DNA from: Rugamonas fusca
GTDB taxonomy: Bacteria; Pseudomonadota; Gammaproteobacteria; Burkholderiales; Burkholderiaceae_D
NCBI RefSeq assembly: GCF_014042365.1
Contig: NZ_JACEZS010000016.1
Coordinates: forward strand, 1-64,000
Direction: 5' to 3'
Length of the DNA stretch: 64,000 bases
This document shows, in pieces, positions 18,245 through 27,700 of the stretch. The first letter of the stretch is position 1, and each line of letters opens with the position of its first letter. The position numbers and the translations under genes were made by a program. The notes under the pieces are model-generated. The model made no database searches. It was not told where the DNA came from and saw nothing but the letters and a program-made list of their open reading frames with translations.

Positions 18245-21200
18245 ATGATTGATCACAAACGGCTCCGGCTGACGCAGATCGCGCTCAGCCTGTCCATCGC
18301 CCTCGCGGCAGCGCCTGCCTTCTCGCAAAACACCACCTCGGCCATCGGCGGCCGCATCTCGGCTGCCGACGGCAAGCCGGCCAGTGGTGCCGTCGTCACC
18401 ATCGTCCATACCGAATCCGGTACGGTCAACAATGTGGTGACGGACGCGGAAGGCCGCTACGTGGCGCGCGGCCTGCGCACCGGCGGTCCGTACACGATCA
18501 CCATCACCAAGGACGGCGTGACGGAAAAGCGCGACAACGTCTACCTGCAACTGGCCGAGACGGCCAACGTGGACGCCACCCTGGGCGCGCCAGCCATGCA
18601 AACGGTGACCATCGCCGGTTCCGCCGGCGGCCGTTCCGAGACCTTCTCGCGCACCACCATGGGCACGGGCACCAGCATCGGCCGTACCCAGCTCGATATC
18701 CAGGGTTCCATCAACCGCAACCTGCAGGACTATGCGCGCGCCGACCCCCGCGTGTCGCAGACCGACAAGGAACGCGGCGAAATGTCCGTGGCCGGCCAGA
18801 ACTCGCGCTACAACTCGATGACCATCGACGGCGTGGCCGTCAACGACACCTTCGGCCTGGAGTCGAACGGCAGCCCGACGGCCAAGCAGCCGATCTCGAT
18901 CGAGGCGATCCAGTCGGTGCAGGTCAACGTGGCCAACTACGACGTGACCCAGAAGGGCTACACGGGCGGCAACATCAACGCCGTCACCAAGTCCGGCACC
19001 AACCAGGTGCATGGCAGCGCCTACTATGTATTCCGCAACGACCGCCTGGCTGGCAAGCGCTACAACTCGAGCACCGACAGCTATTACGATCCGGCCCCGT
19101 TCAAGGAAACCACCAAGGGCGCCACGGTGGGCGGTCCGCTGATCAAGGACAAGCTGTTCATCTTCGCGGCCTATGAGAAGCTGGAATCGACCCGCGCCGC
19201 ACCCGCCTTCGGCCCGATCGGCAGCCCCCTGACCAACGTCGGCATCACCAACTCGGCCATCGCTGGCGCCACCGCCATCGCCAAGAACCAGTATGGCTTC
19301 GACGCGGGCACCTCGGCCCAACCCAGCAACTCGGCCTTGAACGTGGACGACAGCCTCGTCAAGCTGGACTGGAACATCAACGACAGCCACCGCGCCATGT
19401 TCCGCTGGGCCAAGACCAAGCAGGACGAACCGCAATTCTCCGGCCTGAACGCGTCCGGCATTTCGCTCAACTCGGAATGGTTCAACCAGGGCAAGACCAT
19501 CGAGACCAAGGTGGCTCAGTGGACCGCCGACTGGACCCCCACCTTCTCGACCGAAGTCAAGCTGTCCTCGCGCGACTACGACAGCGTGCCAACGCTGAAC
19601 GCGCAGCTGCCGCTGATCAACCTGACGTTCACCGGCCCCACGCCGGACGGCACGCCGGCCGGCGTGCCGACGTCCAGCCGCACGCTGTCGTTCGGTACCG
19701 ACAACAGCCGCCACCGCAACATCCTGGGCACCAAGACCAAGGATGGTTACCTGGGCGCCAACTGGACGCTGGGTAACCACGAAGTCAAGTTCGGCGGCGA
19801 CTACCAGAAGAACGACGTCTACAACGCCTTCCTGCAAAACATCTGGGGCAACTACACCTTCCAGTGCATCAACAACCTGGCGTACTCGTTCATCGGCGCC
19901 GGCAAGCTCGACTGCGGCAAGGCCAGCAACGCCCAGATCGAACAAGCCGTGCTGGAGAACTTCAGCCGCGGCCGTCCTTCGTCGTACACGCTGCAAGTGC
20001 CGAACACGGGCCTGACGCTGGACGACGCCGTGGCCCGGTTCAGCATGAAGAACTACGGCCTGTTCGCCCAGGATACCTGGAGCGCCACCAAGAACCTGAC
20101 GCTGAGCTATGGCGTGCGCCTCGATTCGGCCCACGTCGATGGCCATCCGCTGCGCAACGTGGCCGTGGCAGCACCGATGGTGGCCGGCAACCCGGCTACG
20201 GGCGCGCGCCAGACTGGCGGCTTTGGCCTGGACAACACCACCACCTTCGACGGCCAGCAACTGTGGCAGCCGCGCGTGGGCTTCAACTACACCTTCGACA
20301 GCGCACGCCAGATGCAGGTGCGCGGCGGCACCGGCCTGTTCCAGGGCGCGGCGGCCACCGTCTGGCTGTCCAACCCGTTCTCCAACCCCGGCGTGGCCAC
20401 CCACAACGTGGTGTGCGGCGGCTCGGGCGCCTGCCCCACGACGGATGGCAACTTCAGCCCCGACATCAACAAGCAGCTCACCAGCCTGCCGGGCGTGAAC
20501 AACGTGGCCAACGTGGACGCGCTGGCGCCCGGCCTGAAGCAGCCTTCCGTGTGGAAGTCCAACATTGCGTTCGACACGGAACTGCCATGGTTCGGCCTGG
20601 TGTTTGGCGCCGAGTACCTGAACACCAAGGTGCATGACGGCATCTACTACCAGAACCTGAACCTGGGTGCGCCGACCAAGATCGGCACCGACGGCCGCGA
20701 GCTGTACTACACGGCGCAAGGCTACAACCCCGCTTGCTGGACCAACGCCGGCGTGATGATCAACAACGGCGCCACCTGCACCGGCGCCCGCAACAAGGCG
20801 CTCAGCAACAAGGACTACGGCAACGTGATGGTGGCCACCGGCACCGACAAGGGCCGCAGCAACCTGGCCACCGTGTCGCTGAGCCGTCCGATGACGAATG
20901 GCCTGAACTGGTCGGTGTCGTACACCTACTCGGACGCGACGGAAGTGTCGCCGCTGACCTCGTCGACCTCGGGTTCGAACTTCAACGGCCGTTCCGTGTT
21001 CAACCCGAACGAGGAAGTGGCGGCCAACTCGGGCTACCTGGTCAAGAACCGTATCAACGCCCTGGTCAACTTCCAGAAGCGCTTCTTTGGTTCCTACAAG
21101 ACCACCTTCGGCATGTTCTATGAAGGCCGCAGCGGCAAGCCTTACAGCTGGACGTTCAACAACGACCTGAACGGCGACACCCAGGGCGGCAACGACCTGA

Positions 21201-21664
21201 TGTACATCCCGTCCGCGCCCGGTTCGGGCCAGGTGGTGTTTGCCGGCGACACGGCCACCAGCCACGCCAACGAAGACAAGTTCTGGTCCATCGTCAACGC
21301 CAACCCGGTGCTGAAGAAGGCGGCCGGCGGCATCGTCAGCCGCAACTCGGACTTCTCGCCATGGACCAACTCGATCGACCTGCGCATCAAGCAGGAGATC
21401 CCTGGTTTCTTCAAGGACCACAAGGGTTCGTTCACGTTCGACATCTTCAACTTCGGCAACCTGCTGAACAAGAAGTGGGGCCGTATCAACGAAGTGGGCT
21501 TCCAGCCCGCCGGCGGCCAGGCCCGCAGCTTCGTCGACTACGTGGGCCTGGATGCGCAAGGCCGCTACATCTACAAGGTGCGTGACGTGGAAACGCTGGA
21601 TACCCGCCAGGTCAAAGGCGAATCCCAGTGGGCGATCCAGGCCACCGTCAAGTACGAGTTCTAA
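18245..21664 (+). CDS. Oar-type TonB-dependent receptor with carboxypeptidase-regulatory N-domain
   Basis: An outer-membrane protein of 1139 residues. It has a signal peptide (residues 1-28, ending AFSQ), a carboxypeptidase-regulatory-like beta domain (about 30-115, with TSAIGGRISAADGKPASGA), a plug (with MSVAGQNSRYNSMTIDGVAV and GYTGGNINAVTKSGTN), and a long beta barrel ending in aromatic F, as the BAM signal requires. Such large receptors import unknown polymers or oligomers. The substrate is not readable. Position between purine genes and an extracellular nuclease cluster suggests nucleic-acid-derived cargo, which is only inference. A strong terminator follows. Confidence 0.88.
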   Translation: MIDHKRLRLTQIALSLSIALAAAPAFSQNTTSAIGGRISAADGKPASGAVVTIVHTESGTVNNVVTDAEGRYVARGLRTGGPYTITITKDGVTEKRDNVYLQLAETANVDATLGAPAMQTVTIAGSAGGRSETFSRTTMGTGTSIGRTQLDIQGSINRNLQDYARADPRVSQTDKERGEMSVAGQNSRYNSMTIDGVAVNDTFGLESNGSPTAKQPISIEAIQSVQVNVANYDVTQKGYTGGNINAVTKSGTNQVHGSAYYVFRNDRLAGKRYNSSTDSYYDPAPFKETTKGATVGGPLIKDKLFIFAAYEKLESTRAAPAFGPIGSPLTNVGITNSAIAGATAIAKNQYGFDAGTSAQPSNSALNVDDSLVKLDWNINDSHRAMFRWAKTKQDEPQFSGLNASGISLNSEWFNQGKTIETKVAQWTADWTPTFSTEVKLSSRDYDSVPTLNAQLPLINLTFTGPTPDGTPAGVPTSSRTLSFGTDNSRHRNILGTKTKDGYLGANWTLGNHEVKFGGDYQKNDVYNAFLQNIWGNYTFQCINNLAYSFIGAGKLDCGKASNAQIEQAVLENFSRGRPSSYTLQVPNTGLTLDDAVARFSMKNYGLFAQDTWSATKNLTLSYGVRLDSAHVDGHPLRNVAVAAPMVAGNPATGARQTGGFGLDNTTTFDGQQLWQPRVGFNYTFDSARQMQVRGGTGLFQGAAATVWLSNPFSNPGVATHNVVCGGSGACPTTDGNFSPDINKQLTSLPGVNNVANVDALAPGLKQPSVWKSNIAFDTELPWFGLVFGAEYLNTKVHDGIYYQNLNLGAPTKIGTDGRELYYTAQGYNPACWTNAGVMINNGATCTGARNKALSNKDYGNVMVATGTDKGRSNLATVSLSRPMTNGLNWSVSYTYSDATEVSPLTSSTSGSNFNGRSVFNPNEEVAANSGYLVKNRINALVNFQKRFFGSYKTTFGMFYEGRSGKPYSWTFNNDLNGDTQGGNDLMYIPSAPGSGQVVFAGDTATSHANEDKFWSIVNANPVLKKAAGGIVSRNSDFSPWTNSIDLRIKQEIPGFFKDHKGSFTFDIFNFGNLLNKKWGRINEVGFQPAGGQARSFVDYVGLDAQGRYIYKVRDVETLDTRQVKGESQWAIQATVKYEF

Positions 21665-21694
21665 GCGTACCGATGCGTAGCTAGGCAAGACCGG

Positions 21695-21724
21695 ACGGCT
21701 GATGGCGACATCAGCCGTTTTTTC
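21695..21724 (+). terminator. Rho-independent terminator of the Oar-type receptor
   Basis: A perfect 10-bp stem (ACGGCTGATG / CATCAGCCGT) with a GCGA tetraloop is followed by a run of five to six T. It starts 31 bases after the stop codon. Confidence 0.92.
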
Positions 21725-21735
21725 TTCGTGGCAGC

Positions 21736-21801
21736 CGGAAAATCGGGGACGGACCCCTATTTTTCCGCATTGGAAAACCGGGGTCCGTCCCCGATTTTCC
21801 G
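21736..21801. repeat. REP-like palindromic repeat, copy A
   Basis: A near-perfect inverted repeat whose arms read CGGAAAATCGGGGACGGACC... and its complement, separated by a short GCAT-type centre. The same sequence recurs at 60117-60206 and 61563-61622. It lies between a terminator and the 5'-nucleotidase start codon. The core GGGGACGGACCCC is itself a small palindrome. Confidence 0.9.
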
Positions 21802-21838
21802 CCTGTACAATGTTCGCTTCTCACTGATGCAGTTTGCG

Positions 21839-23539
21839 ATGAATACTTTCCTTCGTCCCTTGGCCGCCGCCGCGCTGGCGGCCCTGCTGGCCGCTTGTGC
21901 CAGCGCGCCGCAACAACCGCCGCACACGGCCGTCATCAACCTGGTGGCGCTCAACGATTTCCACGGCAACCTCGAGCCCAGTTCCTTCACCTACACCAGC
22001 GCCCGGGCGCGGCGCGAGACGACGGCGCAGGCCGGCGGCATCGACACGCTGGGCGCGGCCCTGCAGGCGTGGCGCCAGGACGATCAGGAATTGCTGCTGG
22101 TGGGCGCCGGCGACCTGGTGGGCGCCAGCCCGTCCATCTCGGCCATGTGGGCCGATGAACCCACCATCGGCGCGCTCGACCTGCTGGGCTTGCGCGCCAG
22201 CGCCCTCGGCAACCACGAGTTCGACCTGGGCCGCGCCGAACTGCTGCGCCAGCAGAAGGGCGGCTGCGTGTCGCCGCGCCCCGACAAGGCGTGCCAGTTC
22301 GCGCCCAATTACGGCGGCGCCCATTTCAACTACCTGGCCGCCAACGTGATCGACATGGTGACCCGCAAACCCATCATGCCGGCTTACCAGATCGAGACGG
22401 CGCACGGGGTGCGCGTGGCCTTCATCGGCGCCGTGCTCAAGGATACGGCGGCGCTGTCGCTGCCCTCGAGCGTGAGCGGGCTCGATTTCACCGACGAGGC
22501 CAGCGCCATCAACGCGCAGCTGCCGGCATTGCGCAAGCAGGGCGTGGGCGTGTTCGTCGTGCTGATCCACCAGGGCGGGCGCACCACCGATTATTTCGAC
22601 CAGCCGGGCTGCGAGCATTTGACGGGCCCCATCGTGGACGTCGTCAAGCGGCTCGATCCGGCCATCCGCCTGGTCATCAGCGGCCACTCGCACAAGGGCT
22701 ACCTGTGCCAGGTGGATGGCCGCGTGGTGACCCAGGCCGAGACGGCCGGCCATGTGCTGTCGCGCATCCGGCTCACGGTGGACACGGCCGACAACCGGGT
22801 GCGCGCCATCAGCGCCAGCAACGAGGTGATGCTGCCGGGCCGCTATCGGCCCGATCCGGCGCTGGACGCTTACCTGGCCCGCGCCCGCGCCCGCAGCGCG
22901 GCCGCGCTGGCCCGTCCCGTGGGGCGGCTGGCCGTGCCCGTGGTCCCGCTGGACAAGGATGACGTGGACGAGTCGCCGCTGGGCGACCTGGTGGCCGACG
23001 CCATGCTGCAAGCGGGCGCGCCGTTCGGCGCCCAGCTCGCGTTCATGAACCTGGGCGGTATGCGCCAGGACCTGGCGGCGGGCCCGGATGGCCGCGTCAC
23101 CATGGGCCAGGTGCGCACCGTGCTGCCGTTCGTGAATACGGTGGTGGTGATGAACCTGACGGGCGCCCAGATCGCCACGCTGCTCGAGCAGCAATGGCAG
23201 GGCGGCGATGGCGGCACGCGCCCGCTGCTGCAAGTGTCCGATGGCTTCAGCTACCAGTGGAATCCCAACCTGCCGGTGGGCAGCCGCGTGGTACCGGGCA
23301 GCGTGACCCTGCATGGCGTGCCGCTGGAGCCGGACAGCCCGTACCGCGTGGCCACCAACAACTTCCTGGCCGAAGGGGGCGACTTCTTCCCCACGTTCAC
23401 CAGCGGTCATCAACGCGCCAATACCGGCATCTACCTGAGTGACGCGGTGGCGGCCTACCTGACCCGCCGCGACGAGCTGCACCAGCCGGCCGGCAGCAAG
23501 CAATCCCTGGGCCGCATCCAGCGCGCCCCGCAACCATAA
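21839..23539 (+). CDS. 5'-nucleotidase-family metallophosphatase lipoprotein
   Basis: The 566-residue protein has a lipoprotein signal (LLAAC within the first 20 residues). A metallophosphatase domain shows the metal ligands in LNDFHGNLE, GAGDLVGASP, LGNHEFDLG and ISGHSHKG. The C-terminal 5_nucleotid_C substrate domain (about 370-530, with LGDLVADAM and NLGGMRQDL) follows. It should remove phosphate from extracellular or periplasmic nucleotides. An ATG 12 bases upstream (21827) is an alternative start; neither has a clear Shine-Dalgarno sequence. It heads a nucleic-acid-degrading trio with a PLD-fold protein 5 bases on. Confidence 0.88.
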   Translation: MNTFLRPLAAAALAALLAACASAPQQPPHTAVINLVALNDFHGNLEPSSFTYTSARARRETTAQAGGIDTLGAALQAWRQDDQELLLVGAGDLVGASPSISAMWADEPTIGALDLLGLRASALGNHEFDLGRAELLRQQKGGCVSPRPDKACQFAPNYGGAHFNYLAANVIDMVTRKPIMPAYQIETAHGVRVAFIGAVLKDTAALSLPSSVSGLDFTDEASAINAQLPALRKQGVGVFVVLIHQGGRTTDYFDQPGCEHLTGPIVDVVKRLDPAIRLVISGHSHKGYLCQVDGRVVTQAETAGHVLSRIRLTVDTADNRVRAISASNEVMLPGRYRPDPALDAYLARARARSAAALARPVGRLAVPVVPLDKDDVDESPLGDLVADAMLQAGAPFGAQLAFMNLGGMRQDLAAGPDGRVTMGQVRTVLPFVNTVVVMNLTGAQIATLLEQQWQGGDGGTRPLLQVSDGFSYQWNPNLPVGSRVVPGSVTLHGVPLEPDSPYRVATNNFLAEGGDFFPTFTSGHQRANTGIYLSDAVAAYLTRRDELHQPAGSKQSLGRIQRAPQP

Positions 23540-23544
23540 GGACC

Positions 23545-24774
23545 ATGATGCGTCGTCTGTCTTCTACCCTGATATTGTCCGCGCTGCTGGGCACGGCCTC
23601 GCTGGCCCATGCGGCGTTCACCATCCCCGGCTTCGAACTGGTGCAAACGGCGCCGCGCGAAACGACGCTGGCCAACGCCGACCTGCGCGATCCGGCCACC
23701 GTCTGGTGCGAGCTGTTCGACCAGGCCCGCAAGGAGATCGTGCTGGGCCAGTTCTACGTCGTCGGCCACGCCGGCAGCGCGTTCGAGCGCGTGCTCACCC
23801 GGCTGGAGGCGGCCGGCCGGCGCGGCGTGCATATCCGCTTCCTGCTGGACCAGAAGGGCGTGCGGCTGTCCGACGCGGCCACCATCGAGCGGCTGAAGGC
23901 GATTCCCAACCTGGAACTGCACATCATCGATTTCAACCAGCTGACCGGCAACGGCATCCTGCACGCCAAATACATGGTGGTGGACCGCGCCACGGCCTAC
24001 GTGGGCAGCCAGAATTTCGACTGGCGCTCGTTCGAGCATATCCACGAGACGGGCTTGCGCATCACGGAGCCGAAGATCGTGGCCCAGGTGCAGGCCGTGT
24101 TCGACCAGGACTGGCGCGCCCAGGCGCTGGCGGCCCAGGGCCTGGCCGCGCCCGTGCTGAACGCGCAGACCGTGGCCGCTGACCTGAACCAGGACGCCTT
24201 CCTGCTGGCCAGCCCCAACCGCTACAACCCGGCCGGCGTGGGCGATTCGGAGACGGGCTTGCCGGCCCTGCTGGCGTCGGCCCAGCGCGAGGTGCGCATC
24301 CAGCTGCTCGATTATGCGCCGCTCAGCTACGGCCCCAAGGGCACGCGCCCGTATTACGCCGTGATCGACAACGCCGTGCGCAGCGCGGCCAACCGCGGCG
24401 TGAAGGTCAAATTGCTGGTATCGAACTGGAACCTGGAGGAACCGGAGCAGGTGTACCTGAAAAGCCTGGCCCTGCTGCCCAACGTGGAAGTGCGGGTGGT
24501 GACCTTGCCGGTGGCGGCCAGCGGCTTCATTCCGTTCGCGCGCGTCATCCACAGCAAGATCATGGTGATCGACGACAAGCTGGCCTGGGTCGGCACCAGC
24601 AACTGGGCGGGCGGCTACATGGACTTGTCGCGCAACCTGGAGGTCGTGATGCGCAACGAGAAAATGGCGCAGCGCCTGGCCGCCCTGCATGAGCAGACCT
24701 GGAGCTCGTCTTACGCCCAGCCGCTCGACATCAACAAGGTTTATCCCAAGCCGGCCAAGGGCAGCCCGCAATGA
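23545..24774 (+). CDS. Secreted phospholipase D-fold protein with two HKD motifs
   Basis: The 409-residue protein has an N-terminal signal peptide (ends AHA-A near residue 25) and two PLD catalytic motifs. The first is HAKYMVVD...GSQNFDWRSFEH and the second HSKIMVID...GTSNWAGGYMD. Both His-Lys-Asp sets are intact. PLD-fold enzymes include lipases, phosphodiesterases and Nuc-type endonucleases. Placement between a 5'-nucleotidase and an S1/P1 nuclease favours nuclease or phosphodiesterase activity, which is inference. Tandem ATGs at 23545 and 23548 leave a one-residue uncertainty. It overlaps the next gene by 4 bases. Confidence 0.85.
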   Translation: MMRRLSSTLILSALLGTASLAHAAFTIPGFELVQTAPRETTLANADLRDPATVWCELFDQARKEIVLGQFYVVGHAGSAFERVLTRLEAAGRRGVHIRFLLDQKGVRLSDAATIERLKAIPNLELHIIDFNQLTGNGILHAKYMVVDRATAYVGSQNFDWRSFEHIHETGLRITEPKIVAQVQAVFDQDWRAQALAAQGLAAPVLNAQTVAADLNQDAFLLASPNRYNPAGVGDSETGLPALLASAQREVRIQLLDYAPLSYGPKGTRPYYAVIDNAVRSAANRGVKVKLLVSNWNLEEPEQVYLKSLALLPNVEVRVVTLPVAASGFIPFARVIHSKIMVIDDKLAWVGTSNWAGGYMDLSRNLEVVMRNEKMAQRLAALHEQTWSSSYAQPLDINKVYPKPAKGSPQ

Positions 24775-25853
24775 AGCGCGCATCGAGGCGGCTGGTGGTC
24801 GCGGCCGCGCTGGCCGGCGCCTGCGCGAGCATGGCCGGCAATGCGCTGGCCTGGGGCAGCGACGGCCACCGCGCCGTGGCCGCCATGGCTGCCCAGCTGA
24901 TCGCGGACAGTGCCGCCGGGCGCCACGTGGCGGACCTGCTGCTGCCGGGGGAAACGCTGGAGCAGGCGGCCAACTGGGCCGACTGCGTGAAGGGCACGTT
25001 CTGCGGCCCGCAGACGGCCGAGATGCAAGCCTACACGGCCGCCAATCCGCACCACAGCCAGTACCACTACACGGACGTGCCGTTCCAGCTCGCCCACTAC
25101 CGCGACCACGCGGTGGGCACGGCCGACGACGACCTCGTGCAAACGCTCAAGCAGGCCATCGCCGTGCTGCAGGGCCGTGACGACGACGCCAGCAACCCGC
25201 ACCACTTCAGCCAGCGCCAGGCGCTGCTGCTGGTGGTGCACCTGGTGGGCGACATCCACCAGCCGCTGCACGTGGGCGCGGCCTACGTGGGCCGGGACGG
25301 GGGCTTCGTGGTGCCGCAGCATCATGGGCAGGTTGACGCGGTCAACATGTTCGACGCGCGCGGCGGCAACAGCCTGCTGCTCGACGATGCGCGCATGGGC
25401 GCCGCCAGCGCGCGCCTGATCCCGCCGCCGCTGCCGCGTCCGGCCGACGAGCCGCCGGCGTGGACGCCGCCCAAGTCGCCCACCCAGCCTTTCCACACTT
25501 ACTGGGACACGACGGTGGTCGATTACGCGTTCCGCCGCAGCGGCACGCGCACGCCCAGGCAGTTCGCGCAAGCGATGATCGCGGCGCAGCCGGCCGTCGC
25601 CGCCAACACGGGCGCGCCCGTGAGCTGGCCTTACCAGTGGGCTGACGATGGACTGGCCGTGGCCAAGCTGGCCTATGGCGAGGCGACGCCGGGCGCCATC
25701 GCCCACCAGACGGGCCGCAATGGCGAAGTCTATGACGTGTGGGGCTTGACGGTGCCGGACGATTATCCGCTGCCCAGTTCAGCCATCGCCCGCAGCCAGC
25801 TGACCAAGGCGGGCTATCACCTGGCCGCGCTGCTGCGGGCGATCTGGCCCTGA
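24771..25853 (+). CDS. Secreted S1/P1-type nuclease
   Basis: S1/P1 nucleases are trinuclear-zinc enzymes that cut single-stranded DNA and RNA to 5'-nucleotides. The 360-residue precursor has a signal peptide ending at ALA-W, so the mature protein begins with the zinc-ligand Trp (WGSDGHRAVA). Other ligand motifs are HYTDVPF, HLVGDIHQPLHVG and HTYWDTTVVD. The spacing of D-R-G-G-N before the last H-x3-D is stretched by a Pro-rich insert (about residues 220-245). It overlaps the PLD-fold gene by ATGA, so the two are coupled. Confidence 0.9.
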   Translation: MKRASRRLVVAAALAGACASMAGNALAWGSDGHRAVAAMAAQLIADSAAGRHVADLLLPGETLEQAANWADCVKGTFCGPQTAEMQAYTAANPHHSQYHYTDVPFQLAHYRDHAVGTADDDLVQTLKQAIAVLQGRDDDASNPHHFSQRQALLLVVHLVGDIHQPLHVGAAYVGRDGGFVVPQHHGQVDAVNMFDARGGNSLLLDDARMGAASARLIPPPLPRPADEPPAWTPPKSPTQPFHTYWDTTVVDYAFRRSGTRTPRQFAQAMIAAQPAVAANTGAPVSWPYQWADDGLAVAKLAYGEATPGAIAHQTGRNGEVYDVWGLTVPDDYPLPSSAIARSQLTKAGYHLAALLRAIWP

Positions 25854-25897
25854 GGGAGCGATGCAGGCGGCCGCTGGCGGGCCGCTTGCAGGAGGCG

Positions 25898-26545
25898 TTA
25901 CAGGCTGCTATCCCAGCGGTAGGCGGGCACCGTGTGCTGGACCGTGCCCAGCTCGATGGTGATGGAACGGTGGCTGGTCAGTTCGAGCGCGCCGATGTCG
26001 CCAGTCCATTCCAGCACCGTATCGTTGTCGTTGAACAGCACGGTGACGGGCAGGCCGCTGATGCCGGCCACGTTGCTGCGGCTCAGTGGCTGGCCCCACA
26101 CGGCGAACAACTGGCCCAGCGTGAACTTGCGGGCGGCGGACGTTTCGACGTGGATCACGCCCGACTGGTCGTGGGTGTGCAGCTCGTAGGCGCAACCTTG
26201 CAGGCCGATGTGGGCCGGTATGGCCAGCGCGTTACCGTCGCGCAGGATCGTCAGGTGGGCGTGGATGTGGTAGTCCTCCGTGACCAGGCAGTTGACGCCG
26301 GCCACCGGCGCGCCGTTGCCGCCGCTGGCCGTGGAACCTTCCGGCCAGGTGGCCGCGCCAACGGTCACGCCAGGCGTCAGCACTGTGGTGTTGGCGGCCA
26401 GCTGGTAGGCGGGCGTGGTGGGCGTGACGACGGGGGCGGCGGGCGCCGAACCGCCGCCACCGCCGCAGCCGCTCAGGGGCGCGCCCAGCGCGCTGGCCAG
26501 CAGCATGGCGGCGGCGCGCCCGATGAAGGTGTGGGTGGTAGTCAT
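25898..26545 (-). CDS. Lipoprotein with HIHAH/HTHD histidine motifs, unknown function
   Basis: From the ATG at 26545 (GAGGAT 7 bases upstream) the protein has 215 residues. It carries a lipoprotein signal ending LSGC followed by a poly-Gly stretch. The exported domain has two histidine-rich motifs, YHIHAHLTI and LHTHDQSGVIHVE, and two cysteines between or near them. Such residues could bind a metal. I recall similar motifs in uncharacterised exported bacterial proteins but cannot name a family. It is convergent with the S1/P1 nuclease gene (44-base gap). Confidence 0.75.
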   Translation of the reverse strand: MTTTHTFIGRAAAMLLASALGAPLSGCGGGGGSAPAAPVVTPTTPAYQLAANTTVLTPGVTVGAATWPEGSTASGGNGAPVAGVNCLVTEDYHIHAHLTILRDGNALAIPAHIGLQGCAYELHTHDQSGVIHVETSAARKFTLGQLFAVWGQPLSRSNVAGISGLPVTVLFNDNDTVLEWTGDIGALELTSHRSITIELGTVQHTVPAYRWDSSL

Positions 26546-26581
26546 GGCGATAATCCTCGTTGGTGTGGGGGGACGTGACGG

Positions 26582-26620
26582 CGCACGCGCGTGCGAAATG
26601 CGCAATTATATATAAATTGC
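26582..26620 (-). promoter_or_regulatory. Stacked palindromes upstream of the His-rich lipoprotein gene
   Basis: A perfect 14-bp palindrome CGCACGCGCGTGCG (26582-26595) is followed by GCAATT-ATATATA-AATTGC (26602-26620). The AT-rich repeat resembles a promoter/operator region for the minus-strand gene starting at 26545. No other gene is in this 126-base gap. Confidence 0.35.
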
Positions 26621-26671
26621 AACATTTGTTCCATGCCTGGGGTGAGTCCACGCAAGCGGCGCGCGCCGCCG

Positions 26672-27577
26672 TCACTTGCCGCTGAGCGGGTCGAACCACA
26701 GTTCGCTGCGCGACAGCGGGGTGTGGGGCGACAGGGTGGGGTTGGGGATGGTCAGCACGCGCCGCTGTTTGAGGTTGGCGGCGGCGATGGTGGCGCCCTT
26801 GTAGTGCTGGAACAGGGTGTTGAGCGAGCCGTCGCGCACCATGGTTTCCAGCCCCGCCTCGATGCGGGCGGCCAGTCGCTTGCCTTCCGCGTCGCGGCGC
26901 AGGAAGAAGTAGCGTGGCAGCGGATAGTGCAGCAGCAGGGTCGGTTCGATGGCCAGCCTGGGGTGGGCGGCACGGCGCTCGTCGTATTCACGCAGGGCCT
27001 CGTCGGCCCCGCGCGAGAAATAGTCGAAGCGGCCCGCTTCGAGCATGGAGAACAAGCCTTCGTAGGCCGAGCCTTCCTCGGTTGGCAGGCCGGCCGCGCG
27101 CAGCACGGGCACGTCGACCCAGTCCTTGCCCAGGCCGGCGCGCAGCTGGCGCAAGTCGTTCAGCGTACGCACGGCCGCGAAGCGGGCCAGGTCGTCGCGG
27201 CGTACGAGGAACACGCGGTAGCCCAGCAGCCCACGGTCGACGGGGATGCGCACCGGCTGGAATTGCCGTTCCAGTTCGGGCGCCGTGGCCCGCACGAGGA
27301 TGTTGATATGGCCGGTGGGCATCAGCAATTCCTGCGTGATGCGGGCCGGCGACATGGAGGCGCTGGCCTGGTGCAGCGAGTAGGCGCCAAACTGGGCGCG
27401 GCTCTTGTCGAGCGCCATGCGCAGCACGGCCCAGTCGTACTCGTAGCGGCTGTCCACGCCCACCGACAAGGGGTAGACCAGGCGGTCGTAGGCCTGGGCC
27501 CAGGCGCCGTACAGGCACAGCATCGTCAGCATGGCCAGCCGGCGGGCGTGGATGCGCCAATTGTCGTCTTGTCTCAT
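26672..27577 (-). CDS. Periplasmic solute-binding-like protein (SBP family 3 type), orphan
   Basis: The 301-residue protein begins MRQDDNWRIHARR, then a signal segment ending WAQA-Y. The rest resembles type 3 amino-acid/solute-binding proteins: FFLRRDAEGKRLAARIEAGLE and a late DGSLNTLFQHYKG block. No permease or ATPase is adjacent. Such orphan proteins often serve as sensors or lost their transporter partner. An in-frame upstream start at 27622 is less likely because it would precede the signal segment. It is divergent from the cytochrome c gene. Confidence 0.7.
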   Translation of the reverse strand: MRQDDNWRIHARRLAMLTMLCLYGAWAQAYDRLVYPLSVGVDSRYEYDWAVLRMALDKSRAQFGAYSLHQASASMSPARITQELLMPTGHINILVRATAPELERQFQPVRIPVDRGLLGYRVFLVRRDDLARFAAVRTLNDLRQLRAGLGKDWVDVPVLRAAGLPTEEGSAYEGLFSMLEAGRFDYFSRGADEALREYDERRAAHPRLAIEPTLLLHYPLPRYFFLRRDAEGKRLAARIEAGLETMVRDGSLNTLFQHYKGATIAAANLKQRRVLTIPNPTLSPHTPLSRSELWFDPLSGK

Positions 27578-27700
27578 TGAACTGCGTCGTGGGTGCGGTG
27601 ATCTTCGGCAACAGTGTGGCATGCCGCCCTATTGTCGTGCAAGCGATCTCCGTCAAAGCGGCACCCCGTTAGTGGTAGACTGCGCGAATTTGGAGCATGC

